This document shows, one piece after another, positions 33,588-43,330 of a stretch of 64,000 nucleotides of DNA. Each line of letters begins with the position of its first letter. The stretch's first letter is position 1. The DNA is from Ectobius pallidus (Eukaryota > Arthropoda > Insecta > Blattodea > Ectobiidae), in the NCBI GenBank assembly GCA_964059195.1, contig CAXKWD010000005.1:93509882-93573881 (forward strand), in the 5' to 3' direction. A program made the position numbers and the translations under genes. The notes beneath the pieces were generated by a model. It made no database searches, was not told where the DNA came from, and saw nothing but the letters and a program-made list of their open reading frames with translations.

Positions 33588-34297
33588 CATTATCAGCTCT
33601 GAAAACCTATTCTTGTGAGTGCTAATAGCGGAGAAAAATCAATTTTGAAAATAGTCCAGATGAGATTTTAAGATTGTTACTTTCGAGAAAGCCTCCTTCA
33701 AGTTATCCAAGGAAGCATGATTTTTTTTTTAAATCGACAGGATATAGTCTGACAACAACGGAAAAGGTGGGACGACGAAATCAATTTGCTTCCATACCAG
33801 TTAATGCTATAAACCATGTTTCGGAGGAAGAAAACATAAATTGATTAAAAGGTAAGAATTTATGGGAACATAAAAAAAGTATATATATCATTTTCTTTTG
33901 CACGAACAAGATATTGTAGCAAAACCTGCCTATGCCAGTCAATCAAATAAAAAGGGTTTCATTCATGCTGTATTTTCCATAACTCCATCCTGACAGAATT
34001 CCACAACTTCAAGTTTTTAAAAGTGATAGGTATATTTTGCTGGTGGCAATTTCTAGCTTTCTGAGAAGACTAGAGAGGGATGATGGCATGTATTGTTCCA
34101 GTAAGTTGCATTCTACTTGATAGCCTACGTACGGTCCCTAACACACTCGAATATCGGAAATGGTCCTGCCCGACCACTGCGCAGCTTAATTAGGACTGCT
34201 AAACAAACTAAACATTCTAGCTGTACCTAATCGACATGTTGCTCGGAGAACAGCTATCGTGAAGTACTGAGCAGTCCAGTTTGGAGCTTGCCTACAC
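33588..34297. other. Spacer
   Basis: Nothing recognised apart from a T-run near 33720-33731. Confidence 0.4.
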
Positions 34298-34545
34298 AGT
34301 ATATAAGAATAATGGGAGCAACGGAAAGAGAAGCAAAGGGGAAAATGTCGACGTCATTCATACCCTCCCTCAGCACAGCGGTGGTTCAGGTTCAGTTCGG
34401 TCGGGTAGTGTTTATTTACCATGGAGGACAGTACGTCAAAGCGTGCAGTTACAGGAATCGCCATTGAGTTTACCAACCGGCTTGCTGCTCATATTTCCTT
34501 GTGGTAGATGCCAACGAGAGAGGAGCAGGTAAAGCCGGCTCCCTA
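34298..34545 (+). promoter_or_regulatory. Possible core promoter and short leader frame
   Basis: A TATA-like TATATAAG (about 34299) is followed about 85 bases later by TCAGTT (about 34390; arthropod initiator-like) and then ACCATGG (ATG at 34421). The ATG frame runs 29 codons (MEDSTSKRAVTGIAIEFTNR...) to TAG at 34508-34510, where GTGGTAGAT offers a possible donor. GC content is higher here than in the flanks. I do not recognise the peptide; the TATA-to-initiator distance is too large for one standard promoter. Weak call. Confidence 0.2.
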
Positions 34546-34689
34546 GAGCTGCGTATTGATGATGGTTGCCGTAAATCATTTCACAGATTCGTGTCAAATT
34601 AATACTCAGCAATCCTTCAAATCAATGTAATAGTTGCCTCGCCTATAGACTCTCTGGAATAGGTACTATAAGCAGAGGAAGTAATGTTT

Positions 34690-35050
34690 TCAACCCTGAA
34701 ATTCTACATCGATGTCGATGAGGCTCCCTGAATTTAAAAATACCATTTTCAGAAACATATGTGCGTGTGTGCTTAAGTGAACAGCAAAGAACACGAACGA
34801 AAGTTGTAAAAACATAACTTTATATTTGGGTTAGATATCTCCTGGGGATATGACACGAAGCTTAGAGACGACTTTCTCTTATTTTCACTATTACTTTATA
34901 GGTCTATTTTAAAAAATCATTTTCGGAGATTTCCTAGAAAACAGTTCTTGCATTTTTTTTTAAATTTTGCACACAAGGTCCTCATACTAAGGTAACTTAT
35001 ATTTGAACTTTCTTCAAAACATTTATTCGAAGGGTAGTTATAAGCAAGCA
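34690..35050. repeat. Interspersed repeat families C/E, second copies
   Basis: 34690-34880 resembles 17330-17590 in the same orientation (GAGGCTCCCTGAAT, TAAAAATACCATTTTCA). 34815-35050 resembles 27174-27435 inverted. The two blocks are adjacent here, suggesting that C and E are parts of one larger element. Confidence 0.45.
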
Positions 35051-35479
35051 GTCGTTTGCACAACTTGAGCTTGTGTGAATGAGAACAATCAAAAGGCACA
35101 ACCTGCAATATTGTATCTTATTCTATGAGAAAGTTGTATGGACAATGTTTAAGGTAAAGAAAGTTATATGGGTGTGTCACATCAGTTATTTAAATTTCCT
35201 AGCTAGACGATTTTGAAATTAACTCGTAAAAGACAATTTTTGTCATTATTTTGAGCACCTGAAAATAAGTGGCTACGCCCCAAAACTTTTTATGTTTTGA
35301 TAATAGTTTTAACTAGCTATTTGTATTTCGTTGCTAATATTATTTTATACAGTGTATATTGTAAAAACTTTATTATCGTAGAAAACAATAAGAGAAAGAA
35401 GCGATTATGCAATTCCTTACTTACCTTAGGCATACTTGTAAAAACAATGTCACAGCCCATGTGATTTCTAGGAAGAACA

Positions 35480-36830
35480 CCAAAATGGCTCCAATTCTGA
35501 AACAAATACAACATAAAACTAGTAACTTCAAAGTCATGAAACTTGGTGTACACATTTATAATGTCCATGGGAAGAAGCCTATTGATATTGGACCAAATCG
35601 GTTGACCGGCACCGGAGTAATGTTCAATTCATTGCCTATTTTACGTAGAAAGAATTTATCAAATGCAAATCAGTTCTCATGACTAGACTTCGGATTTTAG
35701 GTAAAAACCTATTTTAATCCTTAAGTGATATATGGAGGAAAACTTGTATATGCATGTTTCATAAGTGACTATGCATAAAACTGATACTTTTATAGGACCT
35801 AAGACAGCCTATTTTTATGTTAGAGCCTAATATTACCTTTTTGCTTGTTTTCCCTCTGAAGTTCAAAATAAGTTACTTTTTGTTATAAATTCTAGCATTT
35901 GTTTTCAGTTCGTACTAAATTTTTAGCTCGGAATGTGGTACATGACACATTTGTGACGTGGTAAAATAGTAAGAAATGTTTCATCTTCAGTAGAAAAATT
36001 CCTTAAATTCCCAAGAAAATGTAGTGTTTTTCTCCCGACTCCCACATCCAGTAACAAAACAAACAAACAAACAAACAAATTCTGAATTACTGAGGGATAC
36101 AAGGGGTTGAATATACTAGCGTGCGTAGCTTCTGGGCGCAGGGATTAGGTTTTCACTGTTATGGTAATAATACAGGCCCTAGTAATAGGTCTATATAATT
36201 CTGTGTACCATAGGCCTATATCTGTGCTTTATCATGATTGTTGATTAATGGTGACTTCAATAAATATAATATTCTGTATTGTAATTGAGATATTTCAGAA
36301 AATTGGCAACTTAACGATTTCATAAGAGACTATTTGACGAATTTTAGAACCTATTTTCCAATTTTTAGAGCCTATTTTAGGTACCTAAAACAGCATTTCA
36401 GCATTTTTAGCGACCTAAAAGTCCGAAGTCTATTCATGACAACATATTGTTTTACAGTGTTCATATACGGCTTTGGAAGTTCAATACTGTTAGCTATCAC
36501 AAATAACACTACCCACATATTTCTTCACATATGTTTAAACTAGTCTGATGTTTAATTCGTTGATCAAGTTGAAATGCTACTGTGAAATAATCAGGCCTAT
36601 GTATGTTAAGCGGAGTTTCAGCCAGTGCATTTTGTGAAATGTTGACATATTTTAAGAATTTCTTATATCTGTGTATACGAGTATGAATTAAGGTTATATA
36701 TCAAACTTTAGACCTTTGTTCTTCCGCAAGTTCTGCTTAATGACTCGATCTGGAGCTTCACCCAGAGATAGATTACAAATATAACTTCTTTTCTGCATAT
36801 CATAATTGCAATTATCATTGATTATGCATA
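35480..36830 (+). repeat. Interspersed repeat family R, copy 1 (carries a hAT insertion)
   Basis: The sequences on both sides of the hAT element 35684-36432 match 54650-55215 in inverted orientation. To the left: GTCCATGG..AAGCCTATTGAT, CCAAATCGGTTGACCGG, TTTATCAAATGCAAATCAGTT. To the right: CATGACAACATATTGTTTTA, TGTTCATATACGGCTTTGGA, later GAGCTTCA/CTC and ATATGCAG..TAATTGC. The distant copy lacks the hAT, so it shows the empty site. Confidence 0.75.
35684..36432. mobile_element. hAT-type MITE, family TAGACTTCGG, copy 1
   Basis: Ends TAGACTTCGGATTTTAGGT and, inverted, TAGACTTCGGACTTTTAGGT. Flanked by CTCATGAC (35676-35683) and TTCATGAC (36433-36440), an 8-bp duplication with one change. The words CCTATTTT/CCTAAAA recur near both ends. 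749 bp, no transposase. Same family as 41590-42451 in opposite orientation. Its boundaries are confirmed by the paralogous empty site at 55070-55077. Confidence 0.9.
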
Positions 36831-36924
36831 AGCATTCTGACACTATGTTATATCAGTTTAACTAATTTAATTAATAATGGTTTCGCGGGCTATAAGTTGA
36901 GTGAAGGGACCTGCCATTTAGAAA

Positions 36925-37220
36925 AAAAATTGTCGTGGGGGTACATTAAATTTTTGGTCGTGGCTAAGGGATACAATCTTTGAAAATCACTAATTGTGTA
37001 TAGGGTTTGTTTTGTTTTTATCTTATTTTTATTGAAGTGTCTTTTTGTACTATTGTTTGATCTATCGTGTATTTCAATTTGTTTTTCATCATCTGTTATT
37101 TTCAAAGGATTATTTTTCAATCTAAATATTTAATTGTGGACAGTATGTTCATATTATTAATATAATTATGTGATTGTTAAACTTCTGTACATACATTATT
37201 TAAATAAGACAGTTCTGTTG
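36925..37220. repeat. Inverted pair with 31951-32268
   Basis: Complementary to the left pair member (see there), including GTGGCTAAGG and TTATTTTTATTGAAGTGTC. The 36890-37120 frame is a by-product of this repeat. It contains the hAT end in a decayed form, with no partner end nearby, so it is a fragment. Confidence 0.7.
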
Positions 37221-37239
37221 AAAATCTGTAAACAGAATG

Positions 37240-37440
37240 ACAGATGACAGAATCCTCAGGATGATGCTTAAATGAAAATTTGAGGGCAACAGGAAATGGA
37301 GAAATCCTACGGGAAAATGTATTAATAATATACGGAGAAGCATGGCTAGAAGAGGTTTAGGTGAGGATGATGCACAAGTTTGAGAAATATGAAGGAAGAA
37401 ATTATATGGACCTGTGTCTTGTAGGAAAACTGTTGTATTA
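37240..37440 (+). pseudogene. Possible LINE C-terminal relic
   Basis: One frame reads RILRMMLK, then stop, then KFEGNRKWRNPTGKCINNIR, RSMARRGLGEDDAQV with later stops and KLYG. The order (R...LR.ML..K.EG.R..RNP...C..NIR..MARRGL...DA) resembles the common end of endonuclease/reverse-transcriptase LINE polyproteins in insects. Strongly decayed. Confidence 0.35.
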
Positions 37441-38089
37441 TAGAAAATTCTTAATAAAAAAAATGTGACAATGGAGGCAAAAATGCATCAAAAAGTGCAA
37501 AAATGTGCTGAATAACAGAAAAGTCACAAACAAATTCTTGTATTGAGGTTTGGTGCATCCAAAATACACTTAGGGATGTACAATTTATGTTTTCTTTGCA
37601 AGACAAGGTATTTTGGCAGTTTAGTATCAAACAAAAATAAAGCTGCAGCGTCTAAAATTCCTAGCTCTAGTTATAAGAACACGCATAGCAAGGATGTGGG
37701 CGTGGGGATAGAGTAACACAGAATGTTACACACAGAGTACACAGATTCTGCATTACTCAGCTACTTCTACAGAAGCAGATTAGAGAAGTGGATTTTGAAA
37801 GAGATAATGTGTGATGCACATTTTAACATTCTTCCTCCAGTTGTGATCTTCATTACATTTTAAATTCCAGCCTGCATAACAAAAGATTAATGTACAGTGC
37901 AAAAGTATAGACATTAATTTTTTATCAAATAATGGCACGGTTCTCCTTATGATATGATTTCTTTGCGGTAATTATATGCGGTAAGCTAATGCTTACATAA
38001 ACATGATAAGAAGCATGTTGAGGTGAGAGAAAAATATTGAAATTACTTAACCGTTACAAGGCAGACTTTATATATCAATTAGGGTTGAG

Positions 38090-38350
38090 CATCTATGACC
38101 GATGTTTTCATGTCTATGATCGATGTTTTTTACATCGATGTGTTTACAATAAAAATAGATTAATAGGCCTACCTTGGTTGTAAGGTATAATTTTATTTAC
38201 AGCAGCCTAATTTCCCAAAACATCGATCGTTTTCATGGAAGTATTTCAGTTAATTTATGAATTTTGCTTAATTTTCTGAAACCATGACTTTTGAATATAC
38301 ATCGATGTGTTCAGGTCGATATTATCGTCACATCGATGGTTGCCGCTGAT
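38090..38350. repeat. ACATCGATG-rich segment, MITE-like
   Basis: CATCGATG/ATCGATGT words occur at about 38135, 38222, 38300 and 38330, with CTATGACCGATGTTTTC repeated near the left side. A start GGGTTGAGCATC is reminiscent of some hAT MITE ends, but no right partner was located. Confidence 0.35.
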
Positions 38351-38399
38351 TTTAAAAGGCAGTATTTGTTATAATCAAATTATATAAATAATCGTCAAG

Positions 38400-38620
38400 T
38401 AAAATCATCAGTGGGCACTAAGCATGAAATCAATGAGGAAAATTATAGTAAAATATCTGGTTTCTCTGAATGCCAATCCTAACAAAAGGGGAAAAATTCT
38501 CACTTTCGCATAACATGGCAATGCTCTACTAATTTTATATTTCTGCGTTTATACGATTTTTTGAAGTGATAAATCTATACGTCAGTAGCAGCGAAAAGGT
38601 TACTATTAGCCATTTTACCC
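38400..38620 (+). repeat. Interspersed repeat family B, copy 2
   Basis: Direct, diverged copy of 2530-2740 (see there). Confidence 0.5.
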
Positions 38621-38879
38621 GATGTAATCCTGAGTATAAACCGGCTAGTGTGTAAAAGTATGGGAGTCTCAATGGCCTTCCCATATTATATAATATTACA
38701 GAAGTTATTGGCATCAATAGACGCAGTATTATTTATATTAATTGGTAATTGTAACATTATATTACTGTAGAAGTATTAATGTAACTATACATATCACTAA
38801 TTGAGTTACTGTAAACCTACTTCTATACAATACAATAATTCTTTAATTGAAATAAAGGCTATATAAACGAGTCTCATTT

Positions 38880-39013
38880 TTACTTTCTCCCATATACGTA
38901 GTATAGAGAAAGTATTGTGATCGTGACAAAAAATCGAAGTCGAGATAACACCGGGAGAGCATGTTTCATGAAGCCTAGAAACCGAAAAAAGTATTTTTGG
39001 AATGACGTCTGTC

Positions 39014-39045
<32 letters not shown>

Positions 39046-39260
39046 CGTCTGTCTGTGGACAAGCACAGCGGGTAAACGGCTCGTTGTATTTACTTCATTT
39101 TTTGAAATAAGGACTTTTTCGAAATTTTGTCGAACCGCCCAGAAATTTAGCTTTACAACTGAAATATTAAGGGGACTTTTCATGAAAACTTTTTAAAAAT
39201 TTTTGATTTTTGAAAAAATGGCTCTAACGATTTTAATAAAAATTGAAAATTGGAAACTCT
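38880..39260 (+). repeat. Repeat containing a (TCTG)n tract
   Basis: A TCTG/TCCG tetranucleotide run at 39007-39056 sits in a longer segment that starts near TTTCTCCCATATACGTAGTA. The three overlapping frames here, including stretches of TDRQTDRQTD, are products of the tetranucleotide. Part of an unknown interspersed element. Confidence 0.55.
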
Positions 39261-39594
39261 TATCTATGACCAATAAAATGGCTATATCCGTATTTCTGCA
39301 AAAATGACTTAAGGGGTACTTTACTCGTATCCATTTTCAATTTTTGTAGATTATATCCATTACTGTAGGCGATACAGGAAAACCTACCACAGTAAAGTTG
39401 TAGAGAAATTTAAAATGAACATTTTTTGTTTAACACATTTCTTTATACATTTAATAGATATCAAGATAAAAACGAAATAAGGACGGCTTAAATGCGAATT
39501 TCAGAACATACATGTCAATTGAAATATGAATGACATTTTGTTGCCCCTAGCAACAAGAAAACTATAGGCCTAATGTACTTATTGTTGCAAATGC

Positions 39595-39850
39595 AGTCAG
39601 TTTAGCTCAGTCGTAATGAACACGCCAAAACCAATTACAGCGAGGTGGTATAGGCTAACAGGGAAGAGGTCCTGAGTTCAAATCAAACCTCGTGGCAGCC
39701 CAAATTGACTTGGGTTTTTCATGGTTTCCTCGTTCGCAAAGGCAAACGCCGGGTTTGTAGGACTTGTTAATTTTCCATAACTCATCGCCGCTATGTCAGT
39801 GGAAATTATAATCGTTTAAACTGAATATTACATAAGAAGACATCACTAAA
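39595..39850 (+). mobile_element. Possible tRNA-derived SINE
   Basis: TTTAGCTCAGTCGTAATGA (about 39600) resembles an A box, and GAGTTCAAATC (about 39674) a B box about 70 bases on. A non-tRNA body follows. Moderate match only. Confidence 0.4.
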
Positions 39851-39959
39851 CAATAGATGCAGATGACGCGAATGGGCTGTTACTATAGACTAATGGTTCA
39901 CGCAAACATACTAAACACGTTATATGACCTACATGCAGTTAAAGCGTGCAATATAACCT

Positions 39960-40450
39960 AAGTAGTAGCAGTAGTGGCGAAATTCAAATATAAGTCGCTC
40001 CTTAAGCTCCGCCCATTCGATATTCACATTTGCATGGACTGTGTGATGTATTTTGTTTCTGAGCGAAGCAGAGTGACCAACTGTCCTTGTATATTGTCGC
40101 AAGTGCCTTGTATCCCCCTCTACATATAACTAAATAATGCATAACACTAACCACATAGTTAAAGTGCGCGAAGCGGAGGCGGCAGCCGTAGCGAAGCGCC
40201 CTTGCATTTTCGAATAATGTACGATACACTGTTTGTAGGTTTCGAAAATGTGGCATATTATATCTCCCGCGAGGTTTGTAAGCCTGTCACCTCTCGTCTA
40301 GCGGTATGACGTCACACCTCCAACGTCCGATCACGAGTTTCTTCATAATACGAGGACAGAAGAATTTGCTAGATCGTGGTACAAAAGAAACTGCATCGGT
40401 GAGGGTGGGTTGGGTGGGACCGATTCATCCCAAGGTGCGATTTATATTTG
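39960..40450. other. GC-richer segment, unassigned
   Basis: About 490 bases are richer in GC than the neighbours and include GCGAAGCGGAGGCGGCAGCC near 40165. A minus-strand frame (40002-40256) spans part of it but has no recognisable motif. Could be a repeat or a distal promoter. Confidence 0.25.
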
Positions 40451-40505
40451 AATTTTCCCGTAGTATTAGCACTAATAATATTACTGCCATAGTTTTACTG
40501 CCATT

Positions 40506-40506
40506 G

Positions 40507-40584
<78 letters not shown>

Positions 40585-40586
40585 TC
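40506..40586 (+). repeat. (ATT)n microsatellite
   Basis: Uninterrupted ATT triplets of about 80 bases. The poly-isoleucine frame across it is not a gene. Confidence 0.95.
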
Positions 40587-41589
40587 ACAGTAAAAGCATT
40601 GAACATAAAGATCGACCCTGATGCTTTCCGTTCTAGATATTTGTTAGTTTTTATGAAAATGTAATAAGTAAAATTTAATTATCTCTTTACTTTACTTTTC
40701 TCTGTGCTAGCCTTTAACACGTATATGGGAGAAAGTTTGTGCAATATATTTTTGCACCATTTATTTAGATGTAGAAAATAAAAGGCATGTACATTAGCGT
40801 ACATTATTGAAAGAATCAGAGTAAGGGATATTAATTTACCGAACGATTTCCTTCACCTCAGTGCCCTTTTTTGTCTTTGACATCTCAGCTTGTGTTTGGT
40901 TTTCTATCCATCCTATTTGGCACATCCTATGGACTCGTCATCGCAGTGACGTCACAAGAAAAAACCGTGCGGCTGGAGAAAATTTTAAAACATCGCGAAG
41001 TGACACGTCCGTGAGACATCCGCGGCTTTTTTTATTATTAATAATAGTAAGTTATATTTATCGATCAGGCCGGAAACGGTTTTGCAAGTTCCTCGAATTA
41101 AGGATTAAAATATATTAATACATTATTAAGGTGGAGCATGCAACACTGAGGAAAACTTATCTAGACATAATTACCGTTATAGGCTGTTACGACTGTTTTT
41201 GTTGGACCATAATTAAATTTGTAAGTTTTGAGATTTTAGATTCATTAAAAGAAAATAATAAATCGGCTGACCATGCACCATTAGCTGTTAGCAAGTTCTC
41301 GTAGTTTTTGTCTTCTGCGAGAGATGGCAGCTAATGCCGTATGGTCAAGTCGAAGCTAGTTCTTGGTCCTTTTCTTGAAACGAACGGATTTTTTACAAGA
41401 CGAAATGAACTCAGTTTAGTATAACATTAAAATTAACAGGAAAAGAATTGATTTTATTTTAAATACATATACTACGCATTTTCATTTGCTGCTCTCAAGG
41501 TTTCAAGATTGTCCTGTGTTTAATACTATTCGATAGGCCTAACATATCTGTGTTATAATGAAAATATGCTTCGAAATGGATGTCATTAT

Positions 41590-42451
41590 TAGACTTAGGA
41601 CTTTTAGGTCGCTAAAAATGCTGTTTTAGGTACCTAAAATAGGCTCTAAAAATTGGAAAATAGGTTCTAAAAATCGTAAAATAGTCTCTTATAAAATCGT
41701 TAAGTTGCCAATTTTCTGAAATATCTCAATTCCAATGCATAATATTATATTTATTGAAGTCACCATTAATCAATAATCACGATAAAACACAGATATAGGC
41801 CTATGGTAAACAGAATTATATAGACCTATTACTAGGGCCTGAATTACTACCATAACTTTCTATAGGGCCTACTACATAATTTTAGAAAGCAATGTTTATG
41901 AATTAACGGACCTGTAAACAACATTGATCAATTCTTTACAATTCTTGTCCATAATTGGCTTCACAATAAACAACTAGTTATTTTTCCAGATTTTCTAGTG
42001 CAAAACAATGTCAAAACAATGGGCAAAGCAGTGCACATTCAACCCCTTGTCTCCTTCAGTGATTAGAACTACTTTTTTTTTCACTGGATGTGGGAGTCGG
42101 GGGAAAAACACTACAGTTTCTTGGGAATTACAAGGAATTTTTCTACTGAAGACGAAACATTCTTTACTGTTTAACCACGTCACAGATGTGTCATGTACTC
42201 CACATTACACGCTAAAAATTTAGTACGAACTGAAAATAAATGCTAGAATTTATAATAAAAAATAACTTATTTTGAATAGGCGAAAAACAAGTAAAAAGGC
42301 AATATTAGGTTCTAACGTAAAAATAGGCTGTTTTAGGTCCTATAAAAGTATCAGTTTTAGGCATAGTCACTTATGAAACATGCATATACAAGTTTTCGTC
42401 CATATATCACTTAAGGATTAAAATAGGTTTTTACCTAAAATCCGAAGTCTA
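41590..42451. mobile_element. hAT-type MITE, family TAGACTTCGG, copy 2 (inverted to copy 1)
   Basis: Ends TAGACTTAGGACTTTTAGGT and, inverted, TAGACTTCGGATTTTAGGT. The target duplication GTCATTAT is perfect (41582-41589 and 42452-42459). It reads as the complement of 35684-36432 over most of its length, with a different middle (about 41900-42090). 862 bp. The two small frames inside (41995-42223) show no transposase motifs. Confidence 0.92.
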
Positions 42452-42459
42452 GTCATTAT

Positions 42460-43207
42460 GATATCGTTAGGCTATATCACATGTTAATAAGCGTATTATA
42501 GTGTGGTCGGACAAAAAGTATTTTAAGACTGAACCCACCTAACGTGACCAAACATGCAACTAAGATTGGTAGAAGAATTTTTTTTTAAGGTTAACTGCAC
42601 TCAAAGCAAATAAATAATCAGCCAATGGTACTGGGTATGTAAAACTCTGATTTTGAGTGAAGTTGTGTCATGGTCTGTAGACAATATGAAATTCTCACGG
42701 CCATTTTTAAAAACTAACTTTTATCTGAATTAATAAAACTTGATTAATGTCTAATACTTTAAAAGGAAACTGCTGAGTTCCTTAGTTCTGCTATTTCATC
42801 TGGAAATGAGTCATTGTAACTATGTATATTAAGGGAGCGCGATAGTTCGCCTTTTGCGGAAAGGAAAAGAAATAAATTACCTTCAAAGAAATTAATGGGG
42901 AGGAAAGACTTGAACTTCCCTCGTTAAAATGTAAGGGGGAGAGAACTGACTTCTGAGGCGGCAGCTGTGTGGAGTTCGATTCTTGGGAAGAACATAAACT
43001 AACTAATATTAATGACCTAAAGAAAGATGTCTAGTATGGGAATAACCACTGAAATCCCACTAAAAATTTCATCATCGTTTAGGTTTTACCTGATATGTAT
43101 GGCTTGTACATAATAGGCCTACTGAGTAAATGAAATTTTTAAAGAAAAATTTGCTATATGGCGAGCAAAATTGTAATCTACACAGGCGGCATGCATCTAG
43201 CTTAAAG
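42460..43207. other. Spacer
   Basis: Nothing supportable; a weak B-box-like GAGTTCGATTC lies at about 42974. Confidence 0.4.
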
Positions 43208-43330
43208 ATATGCTATGTTGTGGCGTTTTATGCTGTGCTATGTTGTATTTTGCTGTGTTATGCTTAGCTATTCTTCGCTATGTTATGCTGTGCTATACTG
43301 TGTTGTGTTTTGCTTGTATATGCTATGCCT
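43208..43330 (+). repeat. Degenerate tandem repeat (TATGCTGTGT-like)
   Basis: About 120 bases are built from variants of GCTATGTTGTG/TATGCTGTGCTA, with a unit near 10-20 bases and no perfect copies. Looks like an old minisatellite. Confidence 0.6.

Noticed and set aside
38806..39196. Three overlapping frames with TDRQ or SVCL repeats
   Set aside because: All are products of the TCTG tetranucleotide tract.
40306..40593. Frame ending in a long isoleucine run
   Set aside because: It is the (ATT)n microsatellite read in one frame.
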